A stretch of 64,000 bases of DNA, from contig DYJD01000005.1 in the NCBI GenBank assembly GCA_020723325.1, forward strand, positions 1 through 64,000, in the 5' to 3' direction. This stretch comes from Desulfosudis oleivorans. GTDB taxonomy: Bacteria; Desulfobacterota; Desulfobacteria; Desulfobacterales; SURF-7. Made by a program: the position numbers and the translations under genes. The notes beneath the pieces are model-generated. The model saw nothing but the letters and a program-made list of their open reading frames with translations, was not told the origin of the DNA and ran no database searches. This document shows, piece by piece, positions 48,376-57,447 of this stretch; the stretch's first letter is position 1; each line of letters opens with the position of its first letter.

Positions 48376-48669
48376 CTATAAGAAGCCGATTTTGAATTTC
48401 GTAGGTGCAATTGCTCCGCTCAAGATCCATACAACATCAACAATCTCATCTCCCGCCATTGCCTGAAACGTATACTCGTTCCATTTATAGTTGGAATTTG
48501 CGGCTTGCTTGGTCATTACTCCTAAAAAACGAAGAGAAAAATCGGGATATTTAATAACGTCATTCTGTGTATACTCAACTTCCTCGCCATATTTTGCAAC
48601 TTCACCGGCATAGCTCCCTCCGGACATCAAACAGAAGAAGACAATCAATAAGATGACTATTCTCCACAT
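48376..48669 (-). CDS. Small exported protein, unrecognised
   Basis: This 97-residue protein has a clear signal peptide (MWRIVILLIVFFCLMSGGSYA, about 21 residues) and a strong AAGGAGG upstream. The mature part of about 76 residues (EVEYTQNDVIKYPDFSLRFLGV, then KWNEYTFQAMAGDEI) has a beta-rich look and no cysteines. No family is recognised. It follows the alpha/beta hydrolase gene by 16 bp on the same strand, so it may be the end of that operon. Confidence 0.75.
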   Translation of the reverse strand: MWRIVILLIVFFCLMSGGSYAGEVAKYGEEVEYTQNDVIKYPDFSLRFLGVMTKQAANSNYKWNEYTFQAMAGDEIVDVVWILSGAIAPTKFKIGFL

Positions 48670-48685
48670 AATACCCTCCTTGGCT

Positions 48686-49480
48686 TTACGCTATTGACTT
48701 TGTTCTTAGAAAATCTTTGACGGCATGTACCACGGTTTCAGGTTTTTCTCTGTGCGGCAGATGCCCGCAGTCTTTTAGAATCATCAATTCCGAAACCCCG
48801 CCCGAATTTCCAGCAATGAATTCCGCGGACGCCGTGGAGCCGTATTCATCCCTGCCCCCGTGAATAGCGAGTAACGGGCAATGCACGTTTTGAATACTCC
48901 CATTCAAACTCCAGTCCGCAAAATCAGGAGACAGCCATACGCCGGTCCAGGCATCAAGAACCCATTTCGCTTTTCTACCGTGCCATCGCTCCAGCCGTTT
49001 GAACTGACCGGACCGCTCGAATTCCTTTTTGGCATTGACAATGCCCTCTTTGGTCAGCTCCTCGATAAAGGCCTGGGTCGCGACTGTTACCACGGCCTTG
49101 CAGTCCGGATCGCGTGACGCGATATGGACGGACATCCCGCCTCCCACACTGTGACCAAAGAGGATGTACGATGACATCGACAGCCCGGATTTCACGAAGG
49201 GAAAATACGTGCTCGCCTCTTCTACGATAAAATCGAGGGACGGCGGTTCAACGCGCGGATCAGACTTCCCGAATCCAAGACGGTCATAAGCAAAGACCGC
49301 ACGGGAGAGATTCCGCGCAAGCGTTTCCGGAAAATCCCGCCATAAGTCAACACATCCCAGTGAGTCATGCATCAGCACGACCGGTACATCGGACAGTTTT
49401 TTTTCCGGCATCCACGACTTGGCGTAAACATTTCCACCGAGGACGCTGATGGTGAACTCTTTTGTTCTGATTTTATTCAT
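48686..49480 (-). CDS. Alpha/beta hydrolase
   Basis: This 264-residue hydrolase carries the complete triad: the nucleophile in ILFGHSVGGGM (GHSVGG, about residue 110), Asp in IHGGRDEYG, and His in KDCGHLPHREKP. It starts VPVVLMHDSLGCVDLWRDFPE, which supplies the oxyanion loop. It is 17 bp downstream of the WS/DGAT gene, so a lipase or esterase acting on storage lipids is a reasonable guess. No signal peptide is seen. Confidence 0.9.
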   Translation of the reverse strand: MNKIRTKEFTISVLGGNVYAKSWMPEKKLSDVPVVLMHDSLGCVDLWRDFPETLARNLSRAVFAYDRLGFGKSDPRVEPPSLDFIVEEASTYFPFVKSGLSMSSYILFGHSVGGGMSVHIASRDPDCKAVVTVATQAFIEELTKEGIVNAKKEFERSGQFKRLERWHGRKAKWVLDAWTGVWLSPDFADWSLNGSIQNVHCPLLAIHGGRDEYGSTASAEFIAGNSGGVSELMILKDCGHLPHREKPETVVHAVKDFLRTKSIA

Positions 49481-49497
49481 GATCGGAGCAACAATAT

Positions 49498-50907
49498 TTA
49501 ATCTTTAAGATGTGACCCCAGATCATGCAACTCCTCTTCAAATTCTTCCAATATGGTATCCGGATCCGGTACCAAGCGCTCATCGGTAACCAGGCCGACA
49601 ACCACTTTGCCGGCATAGCTGAAAATACTTATCCCCATGCCGACCTTACCGGTTCGCGGGACCCAGCCGATAAAATTTTCAATCCTTTTTCCTGCCAGAT
49701 AGAGCGCTTCCTGAGGGCCGGGAACGTTGGTCATGGCCATGGAAGCCTTATTCGCAAAAAAATTGGAGGCGGTCTTGGCGATATTGGCCGATGATAGACC
49801 AAGGGCATTCAAAACCATAAAAGCGACAAACGCATCCTGCGATTGTTTGAGATGATCCATGCGCTTTTTGACCTCTTGCAACCGCGCAACAGGATCTTCG
49901 ATGTATACCGGCAACGCGAGAAAAACCAGGCTGAATTTATTTCCCAGTTCAAACGCGGCCCCCTGCTTGCGGATGTTGACCGGAATGGCGGCGCGCAGTT
50001 CGGTTTTAGTAATTTTGTCACCTTTGGAAAGTAGGTAACGCCGTAACGCCCCGGTTACCGTAGCCATCAGCACATCATTGATGGTGGCATCAAGGAATTT
50101 GCTTAAGGCTTTAATTTTTTTTAATGGTATCGGATTGGACCAGGCCACACATTTACGTACTCCCAACCGTCCCCTGAAGGATGTTTTCGGATCAGAAGGC
50201 ATCATGGCAAGCTTGCCCAAAACCGCTACCGTGTCCAGAGGCAGGCTGGAGGTATTTTTGGCCAGCTTCTTTACATAGGCTGGGTTGGCGATGACTTTTG
50301 AGCATTCTTTCAACAGCTTTTCACCGATGACTTGCGATTTTTCGATAATCCCTGCGACATTGGTCATGAATGGTCCGTGCGGTATGATAGACGGCAACCA
50401 TTGCTTTTTCTTTCTGGGAGATTTTTCGCCGAATAAGGGCTTGCCGTCCTTGGTGTCGGTGGTGGATAGTAAAACATAGACCAGGGCAATGCCGTCGGCG
50501 ATGCAATGGTGAAGACGAAAAAACAGCGCACAGCCCTTATTATAATTTTCGATAAGATGGCATGACCAAAGCGGCTTGGTCCTGTCCATGGGGATCGACA
50601 TCAAATCACTGACCATCTCTTGAAGTTCCTTCTTGCCGCCGGCTCCAGGCAGCGCGACTCTGTGAAAATGGGAGCGGATGTCGAAGTAGGGATCCAGCTC
50701 CCAGCTAGCGATTCCAATGCCTGATATCGGCATAACAACGCGTTGCTTGAAACGATTAAACGCGCATAAACGGTTTTCCAGAACAGTATAGACCTCCTCA
50801 TACGCCAGTGTTTTCTTAAATTCCATAATGCCGGTAATGATCATCAAATTTGTTGGATGATCCATGTGAAGCCAGAAATTATCCGCATTGGTCATTGTTC
50901 GAGCCAT
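49498..50907 (-). CDS. Wax ester synthase/diacylglycerol acyltransferase (WS/DGAT) family
   Basis: This 469-residue enzyme starts at MARTMTNADN, with GAGGGG upstream; the frame is open 57 bp further. The WS/DGAT catalytic motif HHxxxDG is HHCIADG (133-139). Further matches are PLWSCHLIENYN, RRYLLSKGDKI and NVPGPQEALYLAGK. The family transfers acyl-CoA groups to long-chain alcohols or diacylglycerol, making wax esters or triacylglycerol. The motif being intact argues that it is active. It is followed by an alpha/beta hydrolase and a small exported protein. Confidence 0.9.
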   Translation of the reverse strand: MARTMTNADNFWLHMDHPTNLMIITGIMEFKKTLAYEEVYTVLENRLCAFNRFKQRVVMPISGIGIASWELDPYFDIRSHFHRVALPGAGGKKELQEMVSDLMSIPMDRTKPLWSCHLIENYNKGCALFFRLHHCIADGIALVYVLLSTTDTKDGKPLFGEKSPRKKKQWLPSIIPHGPFMTNVAGIIEKSQVIGEKLLKECSKVIANPAYVKKLAKNTSSLPLDTVAVLGKLAMMPSDPKTSFRGRLGVRKCVAWSNPIPLKKIKALSKFLDATINDVLMATVTGALRRYLLSKGDKITKTELRAAIPVNIRKQGAAFELGNKFSLVFLALPVYIEDPVARLQEVKKRMDHLKQSQDAFVAFMVLNALGLSSANIAKTASNFFANKASMAMTNVPGPQEALYLAGKRIENFIGWVPRTGKVGMGISIFSYAGKVVVGLVTDERLVPDPDTILEEFEEELHDLGSHLKD

Positions 50908-51060
50908 GATGAACCCCTCAAAAATTCTCAAAATGAAAAAGCGCTGTATTGAAATTGAATTCATTGAACGATCTATTTACTACTATTATTGCGATGGCTG
51001 TCAAGGTGCAATTGGGGTCACAAATTAAATATTTCCGATTGATTATTTCTGAGGTAATCC

Positions 51061-51197
51061 AAAAGGCTTGATGTTCAACCATATCCTCAACCAGTGGGTA
51101 TCGATCTCGATTTCCCACCTGTCGGCTAATAATTTCCAATAGCTTCGATATAGTTCCATTCTGCAGCATCTTCACCATATCACGTTCGAGCAAACAA
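51061..51197 (-). pseudogene. 137-bp fragment of the AbiEii-type toxin gene
   Basis: It matches the C-terminal part of the nucleotidyltransferase gene (56654-56791) with about nine differences in 137 bp. Same orientation as the original. On the plus strand at 51200-51310 lies a short protein-like stretch (ETVVKLIDPENKAFRSAMET) that I do not recognise and take as a further gene remnant. Confidence 0.75.
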
Positions 51198-51352
51198 GGC
51201 GCTGGAGACGGTGGTGAAGCTCATCGACCCTGAAAATAAGGCCTTTCGAAGCGCAATGGAAACCTGTTGCGCAACGAACAATCGCAGGCATTCTGCCCAT
51301 GAAAAATAAGTTCAAACCATAGACCGACATTGAGTCAGCCATTCATCAAGCT

Positions 51353-54277
51353 TTAATCCATGATTCGCGAAGGCTTTGACAGTTTTTCATACAATCTTTG
51401 AGTTCGAGGACTTAATTCACAGGATAAATCATTTACGATATTTTGTTTGCAGGTTTCATAGATCATAGTGACCATAGCTCTGTTGCCTTGGGCATCATAA
51501 AGCTCCATCAATAAGCGATATACTTCTTCGCCATACTTATCTATCACCAGATATTTCTGGGCATATTCAATACATTTTTCAAGCATTGACCCGTATCGAT
51601 AGTAGGCCATGATTTCTTTTACTATCTTTAAATATTCACTCTTATAGTACTCCCTTTCCCGGGCACACCAATCCGCGTAGGGATCTTCTTCAAAAAGTTC
51701 CCCGGTATACATCTTTTCCGCCTTTACAAGATGGTTGATCATCTGCTTCGGATCCGATCTTTTTTGCCGGGCATTTTTGATTTCCTGGGCATATACATCT
51801 ATATCCGCCGCACCATCCGCCCCAAGATCAAGCCGGTAAGCATCTTCATGACTGATGATGTAAGCGGATTTCATACCTTTTTTAAGATCAGGTTCCAAAC
51901 TTTTTCTTAGATTGTGCATGGTCACATAAAACCGGTTGACCACCTGCTTGGGATTTTTTTCAGGCCATAACCATTCCATTAAAATCTCTTTTGATTTATA
52001 ACCTCGTGCGCGAGTCAATAACAGATATTTAAAAATGGCTATGGCTTTTTTGCTTTTCCACTTTTCAATCCTTATTTCTTCATCGCCTTTAAATAGTTTG
52101 AATCTGCCAAAGCAAAAGACCCGGAGCCCGGCCGGAGCAGTCTCTACCACCGGTCCGAATAAACCGGCAATGCCTTTGTCGATCGGCAGGTTCAATTCGT
52201 CGCAAATGGCAAGGCAGGCTTTTAACGCGGTTTCAGCCTCCTGGGGATTATCAAACGCTTTATGAATCGCATACAGTGTATAGTAGCCAAACATCCTGCC
52301 CCAGGGATTTTCAGAGCGTGAACTTAGTTGCAAGCCTTGTTTTACATCCTTAATTGCTTCCGCCTTTTTTCGCAATCCCATCGCGTTTAACGAACTACCG
52401 GATAAAAGAAGCGGATAGGTCAGAAACGTATCGATCTGTTTTCGCTGCATCAAATTTATGCCGGCCTGCGCCTCTTTAAATCCCTGGTCAAAATCACCCA
52501 GAAAAAAACAAGCATAGGAAATGATAATATAGCTGAAAGTGGCCATGATGTCATACCCGGCCTCTTCGACCTTTGCCTTTAGATTCATGCCGATACCAAG
52601 GGCCTTGGAAAAATCGCCTGATACAATAAACCTGAATCCGCGGGAAAAATAAACCCATGAGTAAATGCTGATGCGTTGTTCATCATTTTCTATGGATGCC
52701 AAAAGCGAGTTTGCCTGGGCAAAATATTGATCAGCATCCTTTTGTTCGCCCAGCAAAACGCTCATCAACGATAATGTTCCAAGGGAAGATATATATTCAA
52801 CCGTGCCTTTGGCTTGAGTGAGCGATGTTTTTAAAAATCGGATTGCCTTGTGAATATCCCCGGCGGATAAATACTGTCGGCCTAGTGCCTCAATGCACAA
52901 CCCGATTCCATTGATTGATTTTTGCTCAACGAAACGCTTGTAGGCCTTTTCAAAACACCAAATCGCTTCCGACCTCTTGCCAAAAAGATCATAGGCTTGG
53001 GCTTGTAAGGATTGAAGCCACGGATGCCTATTAATTAATTTTTCAGGAACATTTCTTAAATAGGATTGCATTAGATGCAATTGGCCTCTGAAGGTAAGGC
53101 TGTTCGATAAATGATAAATCAAAATCGAGGCTTTTTCAAAATCATGGCCTTGCAAATAGTGCCTGAGCGCTTCCTGGAATTCACCTTGCCGCTCGTAGGT
53201 TACGGCTGCGGAAACGTGCAACCGGCGTATCTTTTCCTCCTGCATGTTGTTAACCAGTCTTTTATACAAAAAATCTTGAAAGAGCTGATGATAGCGATAC
53301 CATTGGCCTTCCGAATCCATTTGGTAAGTAAACAGATGCCGAGTCTCCAGATATTCTAATATTTCAGATGAGTTACTAATTTCCAGAAAATGATTGCAGA
53401 ATTTGATATGGATTCGTTCAAGAATGGATGTTTTTAGCAAGAAATCTCTAATTTCAGGCTGCTGAAGATGGTACACGTTCTCTTCCAAATATTCGGAAAT
53501 GATGACATGGGAGCCTATTAATTTGACCAAGAGATTTTCAATTTCTTCTGGATTTTTTTTCTGTAGGGCGTGATAAAAGAGAATGAGAGCGGAAACCCAC
53601 CCTTGCGTTTTTTGCCAGAGTGTTTCAAGGGTTGGCTTTTGCAAGTGAAGTTGAAACACTTGTAAAAAGAGCTGCTCAATTTCCCGTATTGAAAAAGCAA
53701 GTTGTGGCTCTTTGATTTCAAACACTTGTCTTCTGGCGCGCAACAAGGACAATGGCAAATTGGGTTCAGTACGGCTGGAAATGATCAGATGCATTTGGGA
53801 AGACATATTTTCCAGCAAATAGGTTACACATTGACAAATTTCCTTGGATTCATTGACTTCATGGAAATCATCCAAAACAACAATGATATCTTCCGTGACA
53901 AACTGATCGATCTCACGCAAAAAACTATTTTGTATATTTTTAGATGTTTTATCTGAATCAGGAATTTTGGCCAATTTTTCCAGAGTTCGTCTGCCGAATT
54001 CCGGAAAATGTTTTCGCAATCCATCGATTAAATAAAAAAGAAACGTTTTCAGGTCCGTGTCATACGAATCGAACCGATACCAACTCACAGGCATTTTCAA
54101 ACTTTCCGTTGCCTGAAAAAGCAGAGTGGACTTGCCGTACCCGGCTCCGGCAATCACGGTCGTCAACCGCTTTTGACGGATTTCCTCAAAGAGCGGAAAC
54201 AGGCGTGCCCGTGGAATCAAACAGTCTGAACCCCAATAACGGGTCTTTGAACTCAGAATTTGTATTTCCTGTAACAT
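51353..54277 (-). CDS. MalT-like ATPase transcriptional regulator with C-terminal BTAD domain
   Basis: This 974-residue regulator has an N-terminal STAND/AAA ATPase with Walker A GAGYGKST (44-51) and Walker B near DIIVVLDDFHE (about 135), a winged-helix region, and then about 400 residues of tetratricopeptide-type helices. After about 720 comes an OmpR-like winged helix (LRVFCFGRFKLF and KSKKAIAIFKYLLL) and a BTAD region to the end. Such proteins are ligand-activated transcription activators. The BTAD/wHTH end differs from MalT itself, which ends in a LuxR HTH, so this is closer to the SARP/AfsR architecture turned around. It is divergent from the EFR1 gene, with 150 bp between. Confidence 0.88.
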   Translation of the reverse strand: MLQEIQILSSKTRYWGSDCLIPRARLFPLFEEIRQKRLTTVIAGAGYGKSTLLFQATESLKMPVSWYRFDSYDTDLKTFLFYLIDGLRKHFPEFGRRTLEKLAKIPDSDKTSKNIQNSFLREIDQFVTEDIIVVLDDFHEVNESKEICQCVTYLLENMSSQMHLIISSRTEPNLPLSLLRARRQVFEIKEPQLAFSIREIEQLFLQVFQLHLQKPTLETLWQKTQGWVSALILFYHALQKKNPEEIENLLVKLIGSHVIISEYLEENVYHLQQPEIRDFLLKTSILERIHIKFCNHFLEISNSSEILEYLETRHLFTYQMDSEGQWYRYHQLFQDFLYKRLVNNMQEEKIRRLHVSAAVTYERQGEFQEALRHYLQGHDFEKASILIYHLSNSLTFRGQLHLMQSYLRNVPEKLINRHPWLQSLQAQAYDLFGKRSEAIWCFEKAYKRFVEQKSINGIGLCIEALGRQYLSAGDIHKAIRFLKTSLTQAKGTVEYISSLGTLSLMSVLLGEQKDADQYFAQANSLLASIENDEQRISIYSWVYFSRGFRFIVSGDFSKALGIGMNLKAKVEEAGYDIMATFSYIIISYACFFLGDFDQGFKEAQAGINLMQRKQIDTFLTYPLLLSGSSLNAMGLRKKAEAIKDVKQGLQLSSRSENPWGRMFGYYTLYAIHKAFDNPQEAETALKACLAICDELNLPIDKGIAGLFGPVVETAPAGLRVFCFGRFKLFKGDEEIRIEKWKSKKAIAIFKYLLLTRARGYKSKEILMEWLWPEKNPKQVVNRFYVTMHNLRKSLEPDLKKGMKSAYIISHEDAYRLDLGADGAADIDVYAQEIKNARQKRSDPKQMINHLVKAEKMYTGELFEEDPYADWCAREREYYKSEYLKIVKEIMAYYRYGSMLEKCIEYAQKYLVIDKYGEEVYRLLMELYDAQGNRAMVTMIYETCKQNIVNDLSCELSPRTQRLYEKLSKPSRIMD

Positions 54278-54426
54278 ATCGATCCTGATGGGGCCGGTTC
54301 GTTTGTCCTATGATGATTGCGCATCAACCATATAAAATATCATTTTCTAAGTCAAATTTAAGTCGGCTGGTTTATCGATTCCCTGTCTATATTGATACCT
54401 AAAAAATCCATTGGAGGATTGCGCAA

Positions 54427-55341
54427 ATGAAAGCAAGTATATTAACGTTCAGCCAAACCGGCAATACACTTAAAATCGGGAATTGTATTGAAGCGGGACT
54501 TAGAGAGAATGGGTTTGAAGTGGATCACACCCAATTTCTGAAAAAAGAGAAATTTGATCCCAATGGTGCTGATCTTATTGGAATTGGAAGCCCTTGTTTT
54601 GAAAGCCGGCCGGCGGAGATTATCCCGGAATTTCTAAAGAATCGCCGTTTTGATTTTACGGGAAAAAAAGCATTTGTCTTCATTACATCCTCTAGCTCCC
54701 CTGCAAAATCGCTGTGGCGTTTATCCCGAATGGTCGCGGATACCGGTGCCCACATTATCGGCGGTATCCAAATAATAGGAGTGAGTACCGCGCCGACCAT
54801 GTTCGGCTTAACCCCCAATCGACCCAACCAAAATGATTTTGAATTTGCCCAGGTCTTTGGAAGGGCCATTGCCGAGAATATAAAAAACGGTACAGCGCTG
54901 CCCAACCCATACCTCATTGATCCCAATACAGGCAGCCTTTTCTTTGATAAGGTCGGACTTATCGCAAATTATATAAAAAAGAAAATGCTTTCTCCGCCCA
55001 GAATCGTTGCTGAAAATTGCGATCTATGCGGTACCTGCATCTATGAATGCCCGGTCGGTAACTTTTCCGTGGAGGATAAAAAGATCAAGGTCCATAAAAA
55101 ATGTATCGTTTGCTGGAGGTGCTGGCATGTTTGTCCGAATGAGGCAATCTCTACGAACATAACACCGGGAAATGGATTAATCGAAAGATTGATATGGTCT
55201 GAAAGAATGGAACGATTTTGGGGGGAACTCAAACCAGGCCAGGATAGAGGGCAAAATCTGTACAAGGATGTTTTGACCCGGAAAATCAAGCTGAAATATG
55301 ACCGGAAAAATCCCACCGCTGAATTTGGATTTGTCGATTAA
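54427..55341 (+). CDS. EFR1 family flavodoxin/ferredoxin fusion protein
   Basis: This 304-residue fusion has an N-terminal flavodoxin-like domain (LTFSQTGNTLKIGNCIEAGL for FMN phosphate; IGIGSPCFESRPAEIIPEF) and a C-terminal ferredoxin part with two 4Fe-4S motifs: CDLCGTCIYECPVG and CIVCWRCWHVCPNE. The order defines the EFR1 group, common in clostridia and sulfate reducers; the physiological partner is unknown. GGAGG precedes the ATG. The divergent MalT-like regulator is a good candidate for its activator. Confidence 0.92.
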   Translation: MKASILTFSQTGNTLKIGNCIEAGLRENGFEVDHTQFLKKEKFDPNGADLIGIGSPCFESRPAEIIPEFLKNRRFDFTGKKAFVFITSSSSPAKSLWRLSRMVADTGAHIIGGIQIIGVSTAPTMFGLTPNRPNQNDFEFAQVFGRAIAENIKNGTALPNPYLIDPNTGSLFFDKVGLIANYIKKKMLSPPRIVAENCDLCGTCIYECPVGNFSVEDKKIKVHKKCIVCWRCWHVCPNEAISTNITPGNGLIERLIWSERMERFWGELKPGQDRGQNLYKDVLTRKIKLKYDRKNPTAEFGFVD

Positions 55342-55355
55342 TTAAAATTGATCGT

Positions 55356-55380
55356 CTTTCTTGGCGTCTTCGCGTGAGAG
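55356..55380. repeat. CTTGGCG-type element
   Basis: CTTTCTTGGCG at 55356-55366 is followed by TCTTCGCGTGAGAG. It matches the inverted pair at 19928-19955 and 20001-20032. Confidence 0.6.
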
Positions 55381-55491
55381 CCAAAACGAAAAAATCGGTT
55401 GCGAAAAAAAGCTGGACACCGTTGTTCCTTATAAATGGCCCCTGGTTGCATGAATGTTGGGATTACGCCATCATGGCAGCGAGGCGGGCAG

Positions 55492-56199
55492 CTATAATTG
55501 CAGCGGATTCATGCCCAGCACTGACGCTGCGGCCCAGGGCCAGATCATAAGAAAATTCAATATTGCGTGAGATGTGATGTTGTGAAGGATGGTGCCCGTT
55601 TTTTGAAATACAATCATCCAGAGGAGGCCGGCGATAAAGGTCGTGATAATCGTCATGGCCAGGGAGACCGGCACCAGGGCGGCAGGGAAGAGGAACACGA
55701 TGAAGATGAAGTGCCATGGCGCGAATAGCGCCGTGGAATACCAGAGCCGTGTTTTCGCATCAAGACCCGCATCTTTTCCGCAGCGGTCAAGAAAGAGCCT
55801 CCAATAGATCTCCTCGGAAGGTCCGTTGATGAGGCTGAAGGGAATGCCTGCGGCGATCCATTGCCATGAAAGGAGTGGCGCGTTCTGATGGAACATGGCG
55901 CCGCCCGCTGCAAAGGGATAGATGAATATGAAAAAGTACATCCAGGGCGTAAATCCCTGAAGGCTCCAGGTAAAGAGGCCCCGGGCCAGCACCGGCTTAT
56001 CTTTTCCATATCGCCGGTTGTATATCATTATGGTCATCCAGATATAGGAATAATATGAAATGGTGAGGGGCAGCGATAGAATCACCGGCGGGAGAAAGAA
56101 ATGTAATATATAGGTAATGGTAAAGACAAAGACTATCAGAAAAACAGGGGAGAGGTAAAAGAGATATTTTGCTGGTTTGGTCATGCTTTTTTCATCCAT
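55492..56199 (-). CDS. CPBP family intramembrane glutamic protease (CAAX protease-like)
   Basis: This 235-residue membrane protein has about eight hydrophobic segments. The CPBP motifs are present: GPSEEIYWRLF (the EExxxR pair, Glu about 140), FAPWHFIF (a further His) and HNITSHAILN (last His). In bacteria such proteases are often linked to bacteriocin immunity or membrane protein processing. No neighbour points to a substrate. The start is uncertain: two ATGs lie 15 bp apart and neither has a clear ribosome-binding site. Confidence 0.88.
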   Translation of the reverse strand: MDEKSMTKPAKYLFYLSPVFLIVFVFTITYILHFFLPPVILSLPLTISYYSYIWMTIMIYNRRYGKDKPVLARGLFTWSLQGFTPWMYFFIFIYPFAAGGAMFHQNAPLLSWQWIAAGIPFSLINGPSEEIYWRLFLDRCGKDAGLDAKTRLWYSTALFAPWHFIFIVFLFPAALVPVSLAMTIITTFIAGLLWMIVFQKTGTILHNITSHAILNFLMIWPWAAASVLGMNPLQL

Positions 56200-56313
56200 A
56201 ATAAGTTAACTGATCAGATATATAAAATCGATGGGTGATGTACAAGATATATCAAGTTGAGCGTATACAGCTTTTTTGCTCGCCGCTTGAACGCAATGTT
56301 CGTCGAAGGCGAA

Positions 56314-56514
56314 TTATTCCATGGCCTCGGCAATTTTTATATCACCTCTTATCAAATCATTCACGACCGCTGATCGATCAGTCCCTTTCTTGGAAGCGAT
56401 CTTCTCCACAAAGGCTGAAACCTCCTCATCAAGATAAATGGTAATATTTAGTTTCATGTTTGCGCGATAAAATTTCCCTTTTTCACCTTTTGAAAAATCA
56501 TATTTATTTCTCAT
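56314..56514 (-). CDS. Ribbon-helix-helix protein, BrnA-like, orphan
   Basis: This 66-residue protein has a BrnA-like N-terminus (NKYDFSKGEKGKFYRANMKL) followed by the CopG/Arc type strand and helices: NITIYLDEEVSAFVEKIASKKG then DRSAVVNDLI. BrnA is the antitoxin of BrnTA, which needs a BrnT toxin; no BrnT-like gene is adjacent, so this is an orphan antitoxin or a free regulator. It lies 67 bp downstream of the AbiEii gene on the same strand. Confidence 0.82.
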   Translation of the reverse strand: MRNKYDFSKGEKGKFYRANMKLNITIYLDEEVSAFVEKIASKKGTDRSAVVNDLIRGDIKIAEAME

Positions 56515-56580
56515 AGTTCGATCCGTGTGTTTTGCCGGTTTTGTTCCATTATTGCTGTGTCAGAAAAGAAACCGCCATGA

Positions 56581-57447
56581 TCACATTGGATTATTTGTAA
56601 GTCCATTCAAAAGATACTCTATCATCTTAATCTTTTTTTTAAATTTCTCTCCGAAAAAGGCTTGATGTTCAATCATATCCTCAACCAGTGGGTATCGATC
56701 TCGATTTCCCACCTGTCGGCTGATAATTTCCAATAGCTTCGATCTGGTTCTATTCTGCAGCATCTTCGCCATGTCACGGCCGAGCAAACAAGCTCCGGCA
56801 AATTCGTATTCGAATTCCTTTAAGTCCAGGATATCTGCTTCTTCTGAATAAAGGCGCTCCTCATTTCCGGCATATACATAATTCCGCATCACATAATCCA
56901 GATCCATTGCATCCTTTTTACGTTCCGGATATCTTTCGTTCCATGCAAAAATTTTTAACACAGCTATTCCGCATAATGACGCAAATTCAATTCGAAATTC
57001 CGGATCATTGCTCAATCGAACTGAAATCGTATCAGCATGGGCATCCTGAAAACCTAGCGTGGTCATTTTCATTTCATGATGCAGAGGCCATAAAATGTGA
57101 CTGCCGCCATTTGCAATCGCGCCGAAAGGCACAATATCCATCGGTAGCTCTTCTTTGAATTTTAATCGCTGCGGTTCTCTCTCCTCCCGAAATTTACCTG
57201 TACCAACCAGAGCCGATTTTAGCTGATTATATATGTTCCAGTTTTCGACCTGAACGCCCAAATCCAAATCAAGTGTCGCCCGCTCGGATTCGACACCGTA
57301 GCCAACACTCATAATTATATCCCGCGCTGTGGCACCAATAACGAAGAAGGGAATTTTCAATTTCTCTGCAATTGCCGAGACAGCATGCAAAGCATCAATC
57401 AGTGTCTGATCAATCTTTCCGGATAAGTCGAGCGATCTCTTTTTCAT
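56581..57447 (-). CDS. AbiEii-type nucleotidyltransferase toxin (type IV toxin-antitoxin)
   Basis: This 288-residue protein starts most plausibly at MKKRSLDLSGK; a GTG 36 bp earlier is possible. The nucleotidyltransferase motif reads IGATARDI followed by DLDLG (Asp60 and Asp62 here the metal ligands), and the C-terminal region keeps the family's DAMDLDYVMRN. AbiEii/MenT-type toxins modify tRNA 3' ends with nucleotides, which stops translation. It is downstream of AbiEi and overlaps it by up to 38 bp, as in the usual antitoxin-first order. A 137-bp part is duplicated at 51.1 kb. Confidence 0.88.
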   Translation of the reverse strand: MKKRSLDLSGKIDQTLIDALHAVSAIAEKLKIPFFVIGATARDIIMSVGYGVESERATLDLDLGVQVENWNIYNQLKSALVGTGKFREEREPQRLKFKEELPMDIVPFGAIANGGSHILWPLHHEMKMTTLGFQDAHADTISVRLSNDPEFRIEFASLCGIAVLKIFAWNERYPERKKDAMDLDYVMRNYVYAGNEERLYSEEADILDLKEFEYEFAGACLLGRDMAKMLQNRTRSKLLEIISRQVGNRDRYPLVEDMIEHQAFFGEKFKKKIKMIEYLLNGLTNNPM

